Positions 1 through 7,596 of a stretch of 64,000 nt of DNA are shown here, one piece after another (positions within the stretch are counted from its first letter, which is position 1; each line of letters starts with the position of its first letter). The notes beneath the pieces were generated by a model. That model ran no database searches. It saw only the letters and a list, made by a program, of their open reading frames with translations, and was not told the DNA's origin. Made by a program: the position numbers and the translations under genes. The stretch is from positions 2,728,001-2,792,000 of the forward strand of contig NZ_CP107532.1 of NCBI RefSeq assembly GCF_025813715.1, written 5' to 3'. The stretch comes from Methylobacterium sp. FF17 (lineage in GTDB: Bacteria > Pseudomonadota > Alphaproteobacteria > Rhizobiales > Beijerinckiaceae).

Positions 1-1
1 C

Positions 2-340
2 GCTGCCTTCGCAGCCCTCGGACAGGAGCATCGGCTGCGCATCGTGCGCCAGCTCGTCACCGCTGGCCCCGAAGGGATGGCGGCCGGCGTACTGGCCGAG
101 ACGGTCGGTGTGTCGGGTACCAACCTGTCGTTCCACCTGAAGGAGCTCAGCCATGCGGGGCTGGTCACCTCCCGGCGAGAGGGACGCTCGATCATCTACA
201 GCGCCGCCTACCCGGACCTGTCCGGGCTCATCCAATTCCTGATGCGCGATTGCTGTCAGGGGCGTCCCGAGGTCTGCGCCCCCGCCGTCGCGGCCCTGGC
301 CGCCTGCTGCTTGCCCACCGGAGACACCGCCCATGCCTGA
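2..340 (+). CDS. arsR: ArsR-family arsenic-responsive repressor, 5' end outside window
   Basis: Winged-helix metalloregulator that would repress the ars genes until As(III) binds. The reading frame is open from base 2, so the first residues lie outside the window. What is seen starts with AAFAALGQEHRLRIVRQLV, the usual first helices of ArsR, followed by the recognition region (TNLSFHLKELSHAGLV) and wing (SRREGRSIIYSA). The C-terminus carries MRDCC followed by EVC, a Cys cluster typical of alphaproteobacterial ArsR proteins and the likely arsenite site. Its last codons overlap the start of the downstream arsenate reductase gene by 8 bases, indicating one operon. A second, clearly related repressor sits at 3907. 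Confidence 0.9.
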   Translation, partial: AAFAALGQEHRLRIVRQLVTAGPEGMAAGVLAETVGVSGTNLSFHLKELSHAGLVTSRREGRSIIYSAAYPDLSGLIQFLMRDCCQGRPEVCAPAVAALAACCLPTGDTAHA

Positions 341-860
341 TCGCGTCTACAACGTCCTGTTCCTCTGCACCGGCAACTCCGCTCGCTCGATCCTGGCGGA
401 GGCCATGCTCAACAAGGAGGGCCAGGGACGCTTCCGGGCCTTCTCCGCCGGCAGCCAGCCCAAGACAGACGTGAACCCGCTCGCTGTTCAGGTTCTGAGC
501 GAGACGGAGTACCCGACCGAGGGGCTGCGCTCGAAGTCCTGGGACGAGTTCGCCCGCCCCGACGCGCCGGTCATGGATTTCGTCTTCACGGTCTGTGACA
601 ACGCCGCCGGCGAGGCTTGCCCGTACTGGCCCGGCCAGCCGGTGACGGCGCACTGGGGCATCGAGGATCCCGCCTCGGTCGAGGGGACGGACCTGGAGTG
701 CAAGACAGCCTTCGTAACTGCGCAGCGCTACCTCAAGAACCGGATCTCGGCCTTCGTAGCGTTGCCGCTGGCCAGTCTCAATGGAGTCGCCCTGTCCGCC
801 AAGGTGCGCGAGATCGGCCAGCAGGCCGGCGCCACCTCGCCCCGCCCGGAGGTCGCGTGA
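333..860 (+). CDS. arsC: Arsenate reductase, low-molecular-weight phosphatase type (thioredoxin-coupled)
   Basis: Reduces arsenate to arsenite in the cytoplasm. The N-terminus VLFLCTGNSARS carries the CX5R phosphate/arsenate loop of the LMW tyrosine-phosphatase fold (Cys at about residue 12). A second pair of cysteines, CDNAAGEAC, is spaced seven apart like Cys82/Cys89 of thioredoxin-coupled ArsC, so the redox relay looks complete. The protein is 175 residues, somewhat longer than the about 130-140 usual for the family. It overlaps arsR upstream and shares TGATG with the next gene, so translation is probably coupled. Sequence motifs are direct; thioredoxin as partner is inferred from family knowledge. 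Confidence 0.92.
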   Translation: MPDRVYNVLFLCTGNSARSILAEAMLNKEGQGRFRAFSAGSQPKTDVNPLAVQVLSETEYPTEGLRSKSWDEFARPDAPVMDFVFTVCDNAAGEACPYWPGQPVTAHWGIEDPASVEGTDLECKTAFVTAQRYLKNRISAFVALPLASLNGVALSAKVREIGQQAGATSPRPEVA

Positions 861-1285
861 TGGACGTCGTCATCTATCACAACCCGGATTGCGGCACGTC
901 GCGCAACACTCTGGCCCTCATCCGCAACGCCGGCATCGAGCCGCACGTGGTCGAGTACCTGAAGACGCCGCCGAACCGGGTGTTGCTGCACCAACTCGCA
1001 GACCGCGCCGGCATCAGGGTCCGCGACTTCCTCCGCGAGAAGGGCACGCCCTACGCCGAACTCGGCCTCGGCGACGAAAGCCTCACGGACGACCAGCTTC
1101 TGGATGCCATCGCCGAACACCCGATCCTGCTCAACCGTCCCTTGGTGGTCAGCCCGAGGGGCGTTGCCCTCTGCCGCCCCTCCGAGGCTGTGCTCGACCT
1201 CCTACCGGCCCAGCAAGGAGAGTTCGTCAAGGAAGACGGTGAGCGCGTCGTCGATGCGCACGGGCGCCGCGTCGCCACCGCCTGA
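860..1285 (+). CDS. arsC: Arsenate reductase, glutaredoxin-coupled type
   Basis: A second arsenate reductase from a family unrelated to the first (Spx/ArsC thioredoxin fold, E. coli R773 type). The start HNPDCGTSRNTLAL contains the catalytic Cys. ILLNRPLVV and GVALCRPSEAVLDLL carry the two conserved arginines of the arsenate site. The length of 141 residues matches R773 ArsC. The ATG at 860 was chosen because it overlaps the previous stop codon and begins exactly at the family N-terminus; an in-frame opening as far as 617 is only a shadow of the previous gene. Product arsenite would be handed to ArsB, whose gene starts 36 bases downstream. Confidence 0.93.
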   Translation: MDVVIYHNPDCGTSRNTLALIRNAGIEPHVVEYLKTPPNRVLLHQLADRAGIRVRDFLREKGTPYAELGLGDESLTDDQLLDAIAEHPILLNRPLVVSPRGVALCRPSEAVLDLLPAQQGEFVKEDGERVVDAHGRRVATA

Positions 1286-1321
1286 GCCGTTCCAAGCCTC
1301 CAAGAACAAGAAACGGTCTCG

Positions 1322-2617
1322 ATGCTTGCGCTTGCCATCTTCGTGGTCACCCTCGTCTTCGTCATCTGGCAGCCCAAGGGGTTCGGGATCGGGTGGAGCG
1401 CCCTCATCGGGGCCGCCGTGGCGCTCGCCACAGGGGTCATCAGCCCCGGTGACATCCCTGTGGTCTGGCACATCGTCTGGGACGCCACCTTCACCTTCGT
1501 CGCCCTCATCATCATCTCGCTGCTCCTCGACGAGGCCGGCTTCTTTCATTGGGCGGCGCTACACATCGCCCGCTGGGGCGGCGGCCGGGGACGTTTGCTA
1601 TTCCCGCTGGTGATCCTGCTCGGCGCGGCCATCGCGGCGGTGTTCGCCAATGACGGGGCGGCCCTCCTGCTCACCCCCATCGTGCTCGCCATCCTGCTCC
1701 GGCTGAACTTCAAGCCGGCGGCGGCGCTGGCCTTCATCGTCGCCTGTGGGTTCGTGGCGGACTCGACCAGCCTGCCGCTGGTCATCTCGAACCTCGTCAA
1801 CATCGTCTCAGCGAACTTCTTCGACATCTCCTTCAGCCGATACGCGGCGGTGATGGTGCCGGTGAACCTCGTCTCGCTGACCGCGACCTTGGTGGTGCTG
1901 TGGCTGTTCTACCGGCGCGACCTTCCGGCCACGTACCCCGTGGCCGAGCTCGAAGCGCCCCGCCACGCGATCAAAGACCCGCTGGTCTTCAGGGCGGCTT
2001 TCCCGCTCCTCGGGCTGCTGCTGGTCGCCTACTTCGTGACGGCACCGTTCGGCGTGCCGGTCTCGGTGGTCACTTGCGCCGGAGCACTGGTCTTGCTGGC
2101 GCTGGCCAACCGCAGCCGCGTCATTCCCATCCGCAAGGTCCTGACGGGGGCCCCCTGGCAGATCGTCCTGTTCAGCCTCGGCATGTACCTCGTGGTCTAC
2201 GGCCTGAAGAACGTCGGCCTGACCGACTACTTGGCGCAGGGGCTCTTCTGGCTCTCGGGCCATGGTCCGTTCGTTGCCACCATCGGCACCGGGTTTGCCG
2301 CCGCCATCTTGTCCTCGGTCATGAACAACATGCCGAGCGTGCTCGTGGGTGCGCTCTCCATCCAGCAGGCTCCGGATCTCTCGCCCCTGATGCGCGAGCT
2401 CATGGTCTACGCCAACGTCATCGGCTGCGATCTCGGCCCGAAATTCACCCCCATTGGCAGCCTGGCGACCCTGCTCTGGCTGCACGTCCTCGACACCAAA
2501 GGCCAGCACATCACCTGGGGCCAGTACATGCGGGTGGGTCTGGTCATCACGCCGCCGGTGCTGCTCGTCACCCTCGCCGCCCTGGCGCTCTGGCTCCCCG
2601 TGCTCGGGGCTGGGTAG
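1322..2617 (+). CDS. arsB: Arsenite efflux membrane protein ArsB
   Basis: Inner-membrane arsenite/antimonite exporter of the ArsB/NhaD ion-transporter superfamily. The 431-residue protein is almost entirely hydrophobic helices, as expected for about 12 TM segments and the usual ArsB length (about 430). Family signatures include [17 protein letters not shown], the conserved re-entrant segment, and [12 protein letters not shown] near residue 335 in the second half. Near the end [20 protein letters not shown] is the ArsB C-terminal signature. No ArsA ATPase is encoded nearby, so export would run on the proton motive force. The MFS gene follows 7 bases later. Confidence 0.94.
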   Translation: MLALAIFVVTLVFVIWQPKGFGIGWSALIGAAVALATGVISPGDIPVVWHIVWDATFTFVALIIISLLLDEAGFFHWAALHIARWGGGRGRLLFPLVILLGAAIAAVFANDGAALLLTPIVLAILLRLNFKPAAALAFIVACGFVADSTSLPLVISNLVNIVSANFFDISFSRYAAVMVPVNLVSLTATLVVLWLFYRRDLPATYPVAELEAPRHAIKDPLVFRAAFPLLGLLLVAYFVTAPFGVPVSVVTCAGALVLLALANRSRVIPIRKVLTGAPWQIVLFSLGMYLVVYGLKNVGLTDYLAQGLFWLSGHGPFVATIGTGFAAAILSSVMNNMPSVLVGALSIQQAPDLSPLMRELMVYANVIGCDLGPKFTPIGSLATLLWLHVLDTKGQHITWGQYMRVGLVITPPVLLVTLAALALWLPVLGAG

Positions 2618-2624
2618 CGGACCG

Positions 2625-3797
2625 ATGGCTCCGACGCGCCGCTGGCCCGTGATCTCGGCCCTGGGGGTCGTCCAGATCCTGACCTGGGGCTCCTCGTTCT
2701 ACCTGCTGTCGGTGCTCGCCGCCCCGATGTCGGAGGATACGGGATGGCCCTTGGCGTGGGTCATCGGTGGCCTGTCCCTGGGCCTCCTCGTCGCGGGTTT
2801 GGTCTCGCCGCGCGTGGGAGCCTTCATCGGGGAGCATGGAGGCCGGCCCGTCCTGGCCTTTGCGGCCCTGGTCCTCGCCGCGGGCCTCGCCATCCTCGGC
2901 CTGGCTCCGAACCTTCCGACCTACCTGGCGGGATGGCTTCTCATCGGTCTGGGCATGGGCACCGGACTCTACGATCCGGCCTTCGCCACCCTCGGGCGCC
3001 TCTACGGCTCCGAGGCACGGAGCGCCATCACGACGCTGACACTCTGGGGCGGCTTCGCCAGTACGGTATGCTGGCCACTCTCCGCCTTCCTGATCGAGCA
3101 GGTGGGCTGGCGCGGGACCTGCCTCGCCTATGCCGGGCTTCATCTCGCGGTCACGTTGCCCCTCGTCCTTCTCGTGATCCCCCAGCAGCCCGTACGTATT
3201 GTTTCGCGATCGGAAGGCGTGATCCCTGCCATCCGGCTTGAGGGACGAGAGCGTCGTGCCTTCCTCCTCATGGCGGGGGTGCTGACCCTTGGGGGCACGG
3301 TCATGGCGTTGGTCTCGGTGCACCTCATCACCCTGCTCCAGGCCCGTGGCGTGGCACTCACCTCGGCCGTCGCCTACGGCGCCCTGATCGGGCCGGCACA
3401 GGTCGGGGCGCGCATCGTCGAGATGGCTGGCAAGGGCCGGCATCACCCTCTCTTGACCCTCTCCGCGGCGATGATCCTGGTAGCCATCGGGGTCGCGATG
3501 CTGGCGGCCGGCCTACCCTTGGTCGGGCTGGCGCTGGTCCTCTACGGGGCTGGCAACGGGATCTATTCGATCGCCCGGGGAACGGTGCCCATGGCCCTGT
3601 TCGGTCCCGAGCGCTACGCCCCGCTCGTCGGCCGTCTCGCCCGTCCAGGGTTGGTAGCGCAGGCGCTTGCGCCCTCCGTCGGAGCCGTTGTCCTCACCCA
3701 CGCGGGCGCGAACGCCACCTACGCCCTGCTCAGCGTGCTCGCCGTTGCGAACGTCGCGCTTGCCCTGTCCCTCTGGCGTGTTCGGCCCGGAGGATAG
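2625..3797 (+). CDS. MFS transporter in the ars operon
   Basis: A 390-residue major facilitator protein with two sets of hydrophobic helices and the loop motif GAFIGEHGGRPVLAFAAL resembling the MFS motif between TM2 and TM3. The start ATG at 2625 follows arsB by 7 bases; longer in-frame openings overlap arsB and were rejected. Because it is locked into the ars cluster, a role in exporting an arsenic species (for example an organoarsenical) is likely by context. It is not ArsJ by context, since no GAPDH partner is present. The substrate cannot be read from the sequence. Confidence 0.85.
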   Translation: MAPTRRWPVISALGVVQILTWGSSFYLLSVLAAPMSEDTGWPLAWVIGGLSLGLLVAGLVSPRVGAFIGEHGGRPVLAFAALVLAAGLAILGLAPNLPTYLAGWLLIGLGMGTGLYDPAFATLGRLYGSEARSAITTLTLWGGFASTVCWPLSAFLIEQVGWRGTCLAYAGLHLAVTLPLVLLVIPQQPVRIVSRSEGVIPAIRLEGRERRAFLLMAGVLTLGGTVMALVSVHLITLLQARGVALTSAVAYGALIGPAQVGARIVEMAGKGRHHPLLTLSAAMILVAIGVAMLAAGLPLVGLALVLYGAGNGIYSIARGTVPMALFGPERYAPLVGRLARPGLVAQALAPSVGAVVLTHAGANATYALLSVLAVANVALALSLWRVRPGG

Positions 3798-3876
3798 AAA
3801 AGCGACGGCCGCCGCGGACGTCCGCCGCGGTCCCCAATTCGATCCTTGCCTTCGACGGATCCCGAGCCTACTGACG

Positions 3877-3902
3877 CTTAAACGATTCCATAACGGTTTA
3901 AG
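3877..3902 (+). promoter_or_regulatory. Probable ArsR operator
   Basis: Perfect 7-bp inverted repeat CTTAAAC (3877-3883) and GTTTAAG (3896-3902) separated by 12 bases, in an AT-rich patch that stands out from the surrounding GC-rich DNA. It ends 4 bases before the GTG start of arsR2, the usual place for autorepression. ArsR assignment is inference from position and dyad form. Confidence 0.65.
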
Positions 3903-3906
3903 TGTC

Positions 3907-4293
3907 GTGAAAGAAAAGCAAGCGCTCGATGGCTTCGCAGCCATCGCGCAGGAGACACGCCTGCGCATCATCCGCCTCCTGGTCACGGCCGGGGCGAAGG
4001 GCATGGCGGCCGGCGCCATCACTCAGGCGATCGCCGGGGCCTCCGCGCCGCGCATCTCGTTCCACCTCGGCCACCTTGAGAACGCCGGTCTTGTGGAGAG
4101 CCGCCGCGAGGGGCGCTCCATCATCTACAGCGCGATCTTTCCGGCCCTGTCCGACCTTGTCGCCTTCCTCATGCGCGATTGCTGCGAGGGGCATTGCGAG
4201 GTCTGCGACCGCGCCATCGACCTGTTCGCCAAATGCACCGGCCGGCCCCAGCGGGTCGAGCAAGCCCCCAAGATAGTCTGCGAGGAAGCATGA
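3907..4293 (+). CDS. arsR: ArsR-family repressor, second copy
   Basis: 128-residue winged-helix repressor, paralogue of the truncated copy at the window's left edge. Shared stretches include GMAAG, ISFHL, ESRREGRSIIYSA and FLMRDCC followed by EVC, the likely As(III) thiolate site. GTG at 3907 was chosen because the family N-terminus (KQALDGFAAIAQETRLRII) follows directly and the AT-rich dyad lies just upstream; earlier in-frame starts would run through the dyad. No clear Shine-Dalgarno is visible before GTG, so the start is less certain than the gene. It overlaps acr3 by ATGA and presumably controls it. Confidence 0.9.
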   Translation: MKEKQALDGFAAIAQETRLRIIRLLVTAGAKGMAAGAITQAIAGASAPRISFHLGHLENAGLVESRREGRSIIYSAIFPALSDLVAFLMRDCCEGHCEVCDRAIDLFAKCTGRPQRVEQAPKIVCEEA

Positions 4294-5267
4294 CAAACCT
4301 GCGCGACACCCTCGAAGGCCACCAGATCGCGATCTACTTCGTGGCCATCGGCGTCGCCGCTCTTACCGCCCTGACGCTGCCCGGAACGACGGCCCTGGAG
4401 GTCGGCATCAACCCAGCCCTGGCGCTAATGCTCTTCGTCACCTTCCTCCAGGTGCCCCTGCCTGAACTTGGGCAAGCCTTCACGCGAGTCCGTTTCCTGG
4501 CGGCGCTCCTGGTCGCGAACTTCGTCGTGCTGCCGATCCTGGTGGCCGGCCTGATCCGGTTCGTGCCTGCCGATCCCATGCTGCGGCTAGGGGTGCTCAT
4601 GGTCCTGCTCACGCCGTGCATCGACTACGTCGTGACCTTCGCACACCTCGGTCACGCGGACGCCAAGGTGCTGCTGGCGTCCACCCCGGCGCTCCTGATC
4701 GCGCAGATGCTCCTTCTGCCCGTCTACCTGAACATCTTCCTCGGCGAGGACGCCGCCAGGTTCGTCCAGGTCGGTCCATTCGTGCACGCGTTCGTCTGGC
4801 TGATCGCCGTCCCTCTCGGGCTTGCCGCGTCGGTTCAGCATTGGGCCGGACGCAGCCTAGCCGGGCAACGGGTGTCCACAGGCCTCGGACTCCTGCCGGT
4901 ACCCGCAACGGCCCTCGTCCTGTTCGTGGTGATCGCGTCCGTCCTGCCCCAACTCGGGCCCGCGCTCGACGATGCCATCCGGGTGGTCCCGATCTACGTC
5001 GCCTTCGCCGTGGCGGCACCGCTTCTGGGTTGGACGGTCGGGCGCGCATTCCGCCTTGATGCGCCCACCGTCCGCACCCTCGCCTTCAGCGCGGCCACCC
5101 GCAACTCCCTTGTGGTTCTGCCACTGGCGTTTGCGGTTCCGGGTGCCGTGCCACTCCTGCCCGCCGTCATCGTCACACAGACGCTGGTCGAACTCCTCGC
5201 GGAACTCATCTACGTCCGCCTCATGCCCAGGTTCGATGCCCCGGCATCCTCGCCGGTCGCCGCCTAG
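4290..5267 (+). CDS. acr3: Acr3/BASS-type arsenite efflux permease
   Basis: 325-residue polytopic membrane protein of the bile acid:sodium symporter/ACR3 fold. It shows about ten hydrophobic helices, the Acr3-like segment VLLTPCIDYVVTFAHLG (Cys near residue 109) and AFSAATRNSLVVLPLAFAVP, which corresponds to the conserved discontinuous helix. It functions as an arsenite or antimonite exporter by family. Start ATG overlaps the arsR2 stop (ATGA), so the two are cotranscribed. Having both ArsB and Acr3 next to each other gives two unrelated arsenite exporters under related repressors. It is more divergent than canonical Acr3, so an arsenical substrate rests partly on context. Confidence 0.85.
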   Translation: MTNLRDTLEGHQIAIYFVAIGVAALTALTLPGTTALEVGINPALALMLFVTFLQVPLPELGQAFTRVRFLAALLVANFVVLPILVAGLIRFVPADPMLRLGVLMVLLTPCIDYVVTFAHLGHADAKVLLASTPALLIAQMLLLPVYLNIFLGEDAARFVQVGPFVHAFVWLIAVPLGLAASVQHWAGRSLAGQRVSTGLGLLPVPATALVLFVVIASVLPQLGPALDDAIRVVPIYVAFAVAAPLLGWTVGRAFRLDAPTVRTLAFSAATRNSLVVLPLAFAVPGAVPLLPAVIVTQTLVELLAELIYVRLMPRFDAPASSPVAA

Positions 5268-5394
5268 GTCGACGGTCGTTCCACGGACGAGCGGCTGCGT
5301 GACCCCGCATCGCCACCCGCTTCCGGCCTCTTGGGACCAAGGCAAGGACGACCGGCGGTCCCGTTCCACTGCTGTGTGTCGGAGGGGCCGGCTT

Positions 5395-5808
5395 TCACAT
5401 CGGTGCATCGAGCATGTCGAGAACCGGGCAGGCCGGCGTCGGGGCGCCGCTGCACCGCTCCACGGTGTCGCTCAGGATGCGCTCAAGCCGCGCGAGACGA
5501 GCGAGCTTGGCGCGGACCTCGGAAAGGTGGGCGGCGGCGACGTCCCGGACCTCGCCACAGGACCGGTGCCCGGGCGCGGCCAACGCCAGCAGGGTTCGGA
5601 TGTCCTCGATCCCGAAGCCCAATGCGCGGGCCTGACGGATGAACGCCAGGCGCCGGACATGAGCAGGATCGTAGGCCCTGTGACCGCCTTCCGTGCGGGC
5701 GGGCGGCGGCATGAGCCCGATGCGCTCGTAGTAGCGGACGGTCTCCAGGTTGATCCCGGCCGCCGCCGCGATCTGGCCAATGGAGAGACCTCGCGAACCC
5801 TTCGCCAT
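5395..5808 (-). CDS. merR: MerR-family regulator, mercury-type
   Basis: 137-residue MerR activator. The HTH begins LSIGQIAAAAGINLETVRYYERIG, with the family RYYERIGL motif, and a long dimerisation helix follows. Three cysteines sit where Hg(II)-sensing MerR has them: SCGEV before the dimer helix, ERC after it, and PACPVLDML at the end. That pattern matches Tn501 MerR rather than CueR or ZntR. ATG at 5808 was chosen because it gives the family N-terminus; a longer in-frame opening to 5889 would cross the shared promoter. Transcribed away from merT, with the dyad promoter between them. Confidence 0.88.
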   Translation of the reverse strand: MAKGSRGLSIGQIAAAAGINLETVRYYERIGLMPPPARTEGGHRAYDPAHVRRLAFIRQARALGFGIEDIRTLLALAAPGHRSCGEVRDVAAAHLSEVRAKLARLARLERILSDTVERCSGAPTPACPVLDMLDAPM

Positions 5809-5815
5809 TTTTCGC

Positions 5816-5846
5816 TTGATCCCGTAGTGGCTACGGGATGCAGGGT
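5816..5846 (+). promoter_or_regulatory. MerR-type divergent promoter/operator (merT side)
   Basis: TTGATC (-35, 5816-5821) is followed by a 19-bp spacer and CAGGGT (5841-5846), aligned position for position with the Tn501 mer promoter. A perfect 9-bp dyad ATCCCGTAG-TGG-CTACGGGAT spans 5819-5839. The overlong 19-bp spacer is the hallmark of MerR-activated promoters. Predicted transcription start is near 5853. Confidence 0.8.
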
Positions 5847-5852
5847 GGCACG

Positions 5853-6290
5853 ATGATGATCGACACACCATCCATGACGCCTTCCGCACGACCCGCCTCA
5901 GGTCCGCGGGACGGCCTGCCGGTTTCCTCGGGAAACTGGTTCGCAGGGCTGGGCACGGTCGCCGGGCTGGGTGCCCTGGCGGCTTCGTCCTGCTGCGCCC
6001 TCCCGGTGGCGCTTGCCGGTCTCGGCGCGACAGGGGCGGTGTTCGGAGGGTTGGCCATGTTGGCGAGCATCCGGCCGATCCTGCTCGGCGGGGCCGCCCT
6101 GGCCCTCCTCATGGGTTGGGCGCTGTTCTTCCGTCACCGGGCGACGGCATGCGACATGGCCGAACCATGTGCTCGCACGGGGCCGTCATGGCATACCCCT
6201 GGCCTTCTCGGGCTTGGGACGGCGCTGGTCGGTTTGGCGCTCGCGTGGGAACCATACCTTGAGCCTGTCGTGCTCAAGGCGATGCGGTGA
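5853..6290 (+). CDS. merT: MerT-like mercuric ion membrane transporter
   Basis: About 145-residue inner-membrane protein. After a hydrophilic leader comes WFAGLGTVAGLGALAASSCCALPVALAGLGA, shown here only in part: the vicinal CC in TM1 is the MerT Hg(II)-binding pair. Two more helices follow, with a Cys-containing loop (ACDMAEPCART) between TM2 and TM3, also MerT-like. An ATG at 5838 lies inside the operator, so ATG 5853/5856 or 5874 is more likely; if transcription starts near 5853 the message may be leaderless. No mercuric reductase gene is in the window, so imported Hg(II) has no obvious local fate. Confidence 0.82.
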   Translation: MMIDTPSMTPSARPASGPRDGLPVSSGNWFAGLGTVAGLGALAASSCCALPVALAGLGATGAVFGGLAMLASIRPILLGGAALALLMGWALFFRHRATACDMAEPCARTGPSWHTPGLLGLGTALVGLALAWEPYLEPVVLKAMR

Positions 6291-6298
6291 GGCCGACG

Positions 6299-6529
6299 AT
6301 GCAGCTTCGGTCCACCCTGACCTGCCCGCACTGCGGTCATCGAGCGACGGAGACGATGCCGACCGACGCCTGCCAATTCTTCTACGAGTGCACCAGCTGC
6401 GGCACGCTTCTGCGCCCGAAGGCGGGCGACTGCTGCGTCTTCTGCTCCTTCGGCGACGTGCCCTGTCCGCCCATCCAGGAAGCGCGCGAGAACGGCGGGT
6501 CCGCATCCTGCTGCTCGGGGTCCTCCTGA
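6299..6529 (+). CDS. Small Cys-rich GDCC-motif protein of mercury clusters
   Basis: 76-residue soluble protein with ten cysteines, including CPHCG, CTSCG and the block GDCCVFCSFGDVPCPPIQ. The paired CxxC motifs suggest a zinc-ribbon or metal-thiolate fold. Proteins with this GDCC/CPPIQ block are commonly seen beside merT-like genes, from general knowledge of such clusters; the function is not established to my knowledge. The ATG at 6299 was chosen for the upstream GGTGAGG; a GTG at 6287 overlapping the merT stop is an alternative. Probably cotranscribed with merT from the MerR promoter. Confidence 0.75.
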   Translation: MQLRSTLTCPHCGHRATETMPTDACQFFYECTSCGTLLRPKAGDCCVFCSFGDVPCPPIQEARENGGSASCCSGSS

Positions 6530-6704
6530 GCTGCGGACCGGACACGAAGCTTACCCGCTTGGTCCAAGTCCGGGCAGGGTGCCGTGCTGAACGATCCGAC
6601 CCTCGATTTAGCGTGTCCGAAGCCGTCGGGTGCATGGCTTCGGAGGTCCGAGCGCGAGACGTCCTGCGCGTCCCGTACTCCAGTCCCTTCCTCGCCGGTC
6701 TACG

Positions 6705-7118
6705 ATGTGGCATCGTCCAAAGGTGACCTTCTGGCTCGCCCTTCGCAGGCTGCTCCCGCTCCTGGCGGTCCTCAGCCTCGCCCTTGCGCCGGTGACCGCA
6801 TCCGCGGCCGCCGCGGGCATGCGCGCGCCGACGGCCGTTCAAGGTCACGCCATGGCGATGCCCGACGAGGCCATGGACGACATGGCCGGGATGGCCATGG
6901 ACGAGATGCCGTGCTGTCCCAAGGAGCGGCCGGGCATGCCCGACTGCTCGAAGGGTTGCCCCCTGATGGCGCTCTGCCTGGCGAAGGTCGCCACCGGGCT
7001 GCCGGTCGCCGTCGGACTTCCGGGCCGCGTCGCCGGCGTCGAGGGGCCGACCTGGGGCGTCACTGCCTCCTTCGACAGCCTGTCGCAAGGGCCGCCCACC
7101 GAGCCTCCCCAAGCCTGA
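6705..7118 (+). CDS. Exported Met/Cys-rich metal-binding protein
   Basis: 137-residue protein with a basic start, a hydrophobic signal segment (LLPLLAVLSLALAPVTASA) and then a mature region dense in methionine and acid (MAMPDEAMDDMAGMAMDEM). A Cys block follows: PCC, DCSKGCPLMALC. Met- and Cys-rich exported segments like these typically bind Cu(I)/Ag(I), which fits its place ahead of a Cus-type adaptor and pump. ATG at 6705 gives the signal peptide directly at the N-terminus. I recognise no named family. Confidence 0.72.
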   Translation: MWHRPKVTFWLALRRLLPLLAVLSLALAPVTASAAAAGMRAPTAVQGHAMAMPDEAMDDMAGMAMDEMPCCPKERPGMPDCSKGCPLMALCLAKVATGLPVAVGLPGRVAGVEGPTWGVTASFDSLSQGPPTEPPQA

Positions 7119-7200
7119 ACCCGATGCCGCCGGCGCCTGCGCCGGCCGATCCCGCGCGCCTGAAGGCCCGGGTCCCATCGTTTTCAGGAGATCATCGACC

Positions 7201-7596
7201 GTGTCCAAGACATCGTTTTCGCGCGCCCTCACGGCTGCGCTGCTCGGCCTCGTCCTCACCGCCGCGGCCCGGGCCGACACCAAGGACTACGAATTCCAGC
7301 TGGTGAAGGACGAAGCCAAGCAGGGCGAGGCCATCCTCGACGTCCGCCTCGTCGACAAGCGCACGTCCAAGCCCGTGCCGAACGCCGTCATCTTCGCCAA
7401 GCGCATCGACATGGCGCCCGACAGCATGGAGGAGATGACCTCCAAGATCGAGCAACTGCCCTCGCCGGAGCCGGGCCTTTACCGGTTCAAGGCGAAGCTG
7501 ACGATGGCCGGCGGCTGGCGCCTCTCGCTCGGGGCCAAGGTCCAAGGCGAGACCGGCACCGTCGAGAACAGGCTGGTGTTCAAGGCCACCAAGTGA
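7201..7596 (+). CDS. Periplasmic FixH/YtkA-like protein
   Basis: 131 residues from a GTG start, with a signal peptide ending around ALTAAARA and a mature beta-rich domain containing DVRLVDKRTSKPVPNAVIFA and GLYRFKAKLTMAGGWRLSL. This is the FixH/YtkA-like (Ig-like) pattern often found as an accessory protein beside CusB-type adaptors. Its stop overlaps the GTG of the adaptor gene (GTGA), so translation is coupled. The function is probably periplasmic assistance to copper export; that is inference from position. Confidence 0.78.
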   Translation: MSKTSFSRALTAALLGLVLTAAARADTKDYEFQLVKDEAKQGEAILDVRLVDKRTSKPVPNAVIFAKRIDMAPDSMEEMTSKIEQLPSPEPGLYRFKAKLTMAGGWRLSLGAKVQGETGTVENRLVFKATK

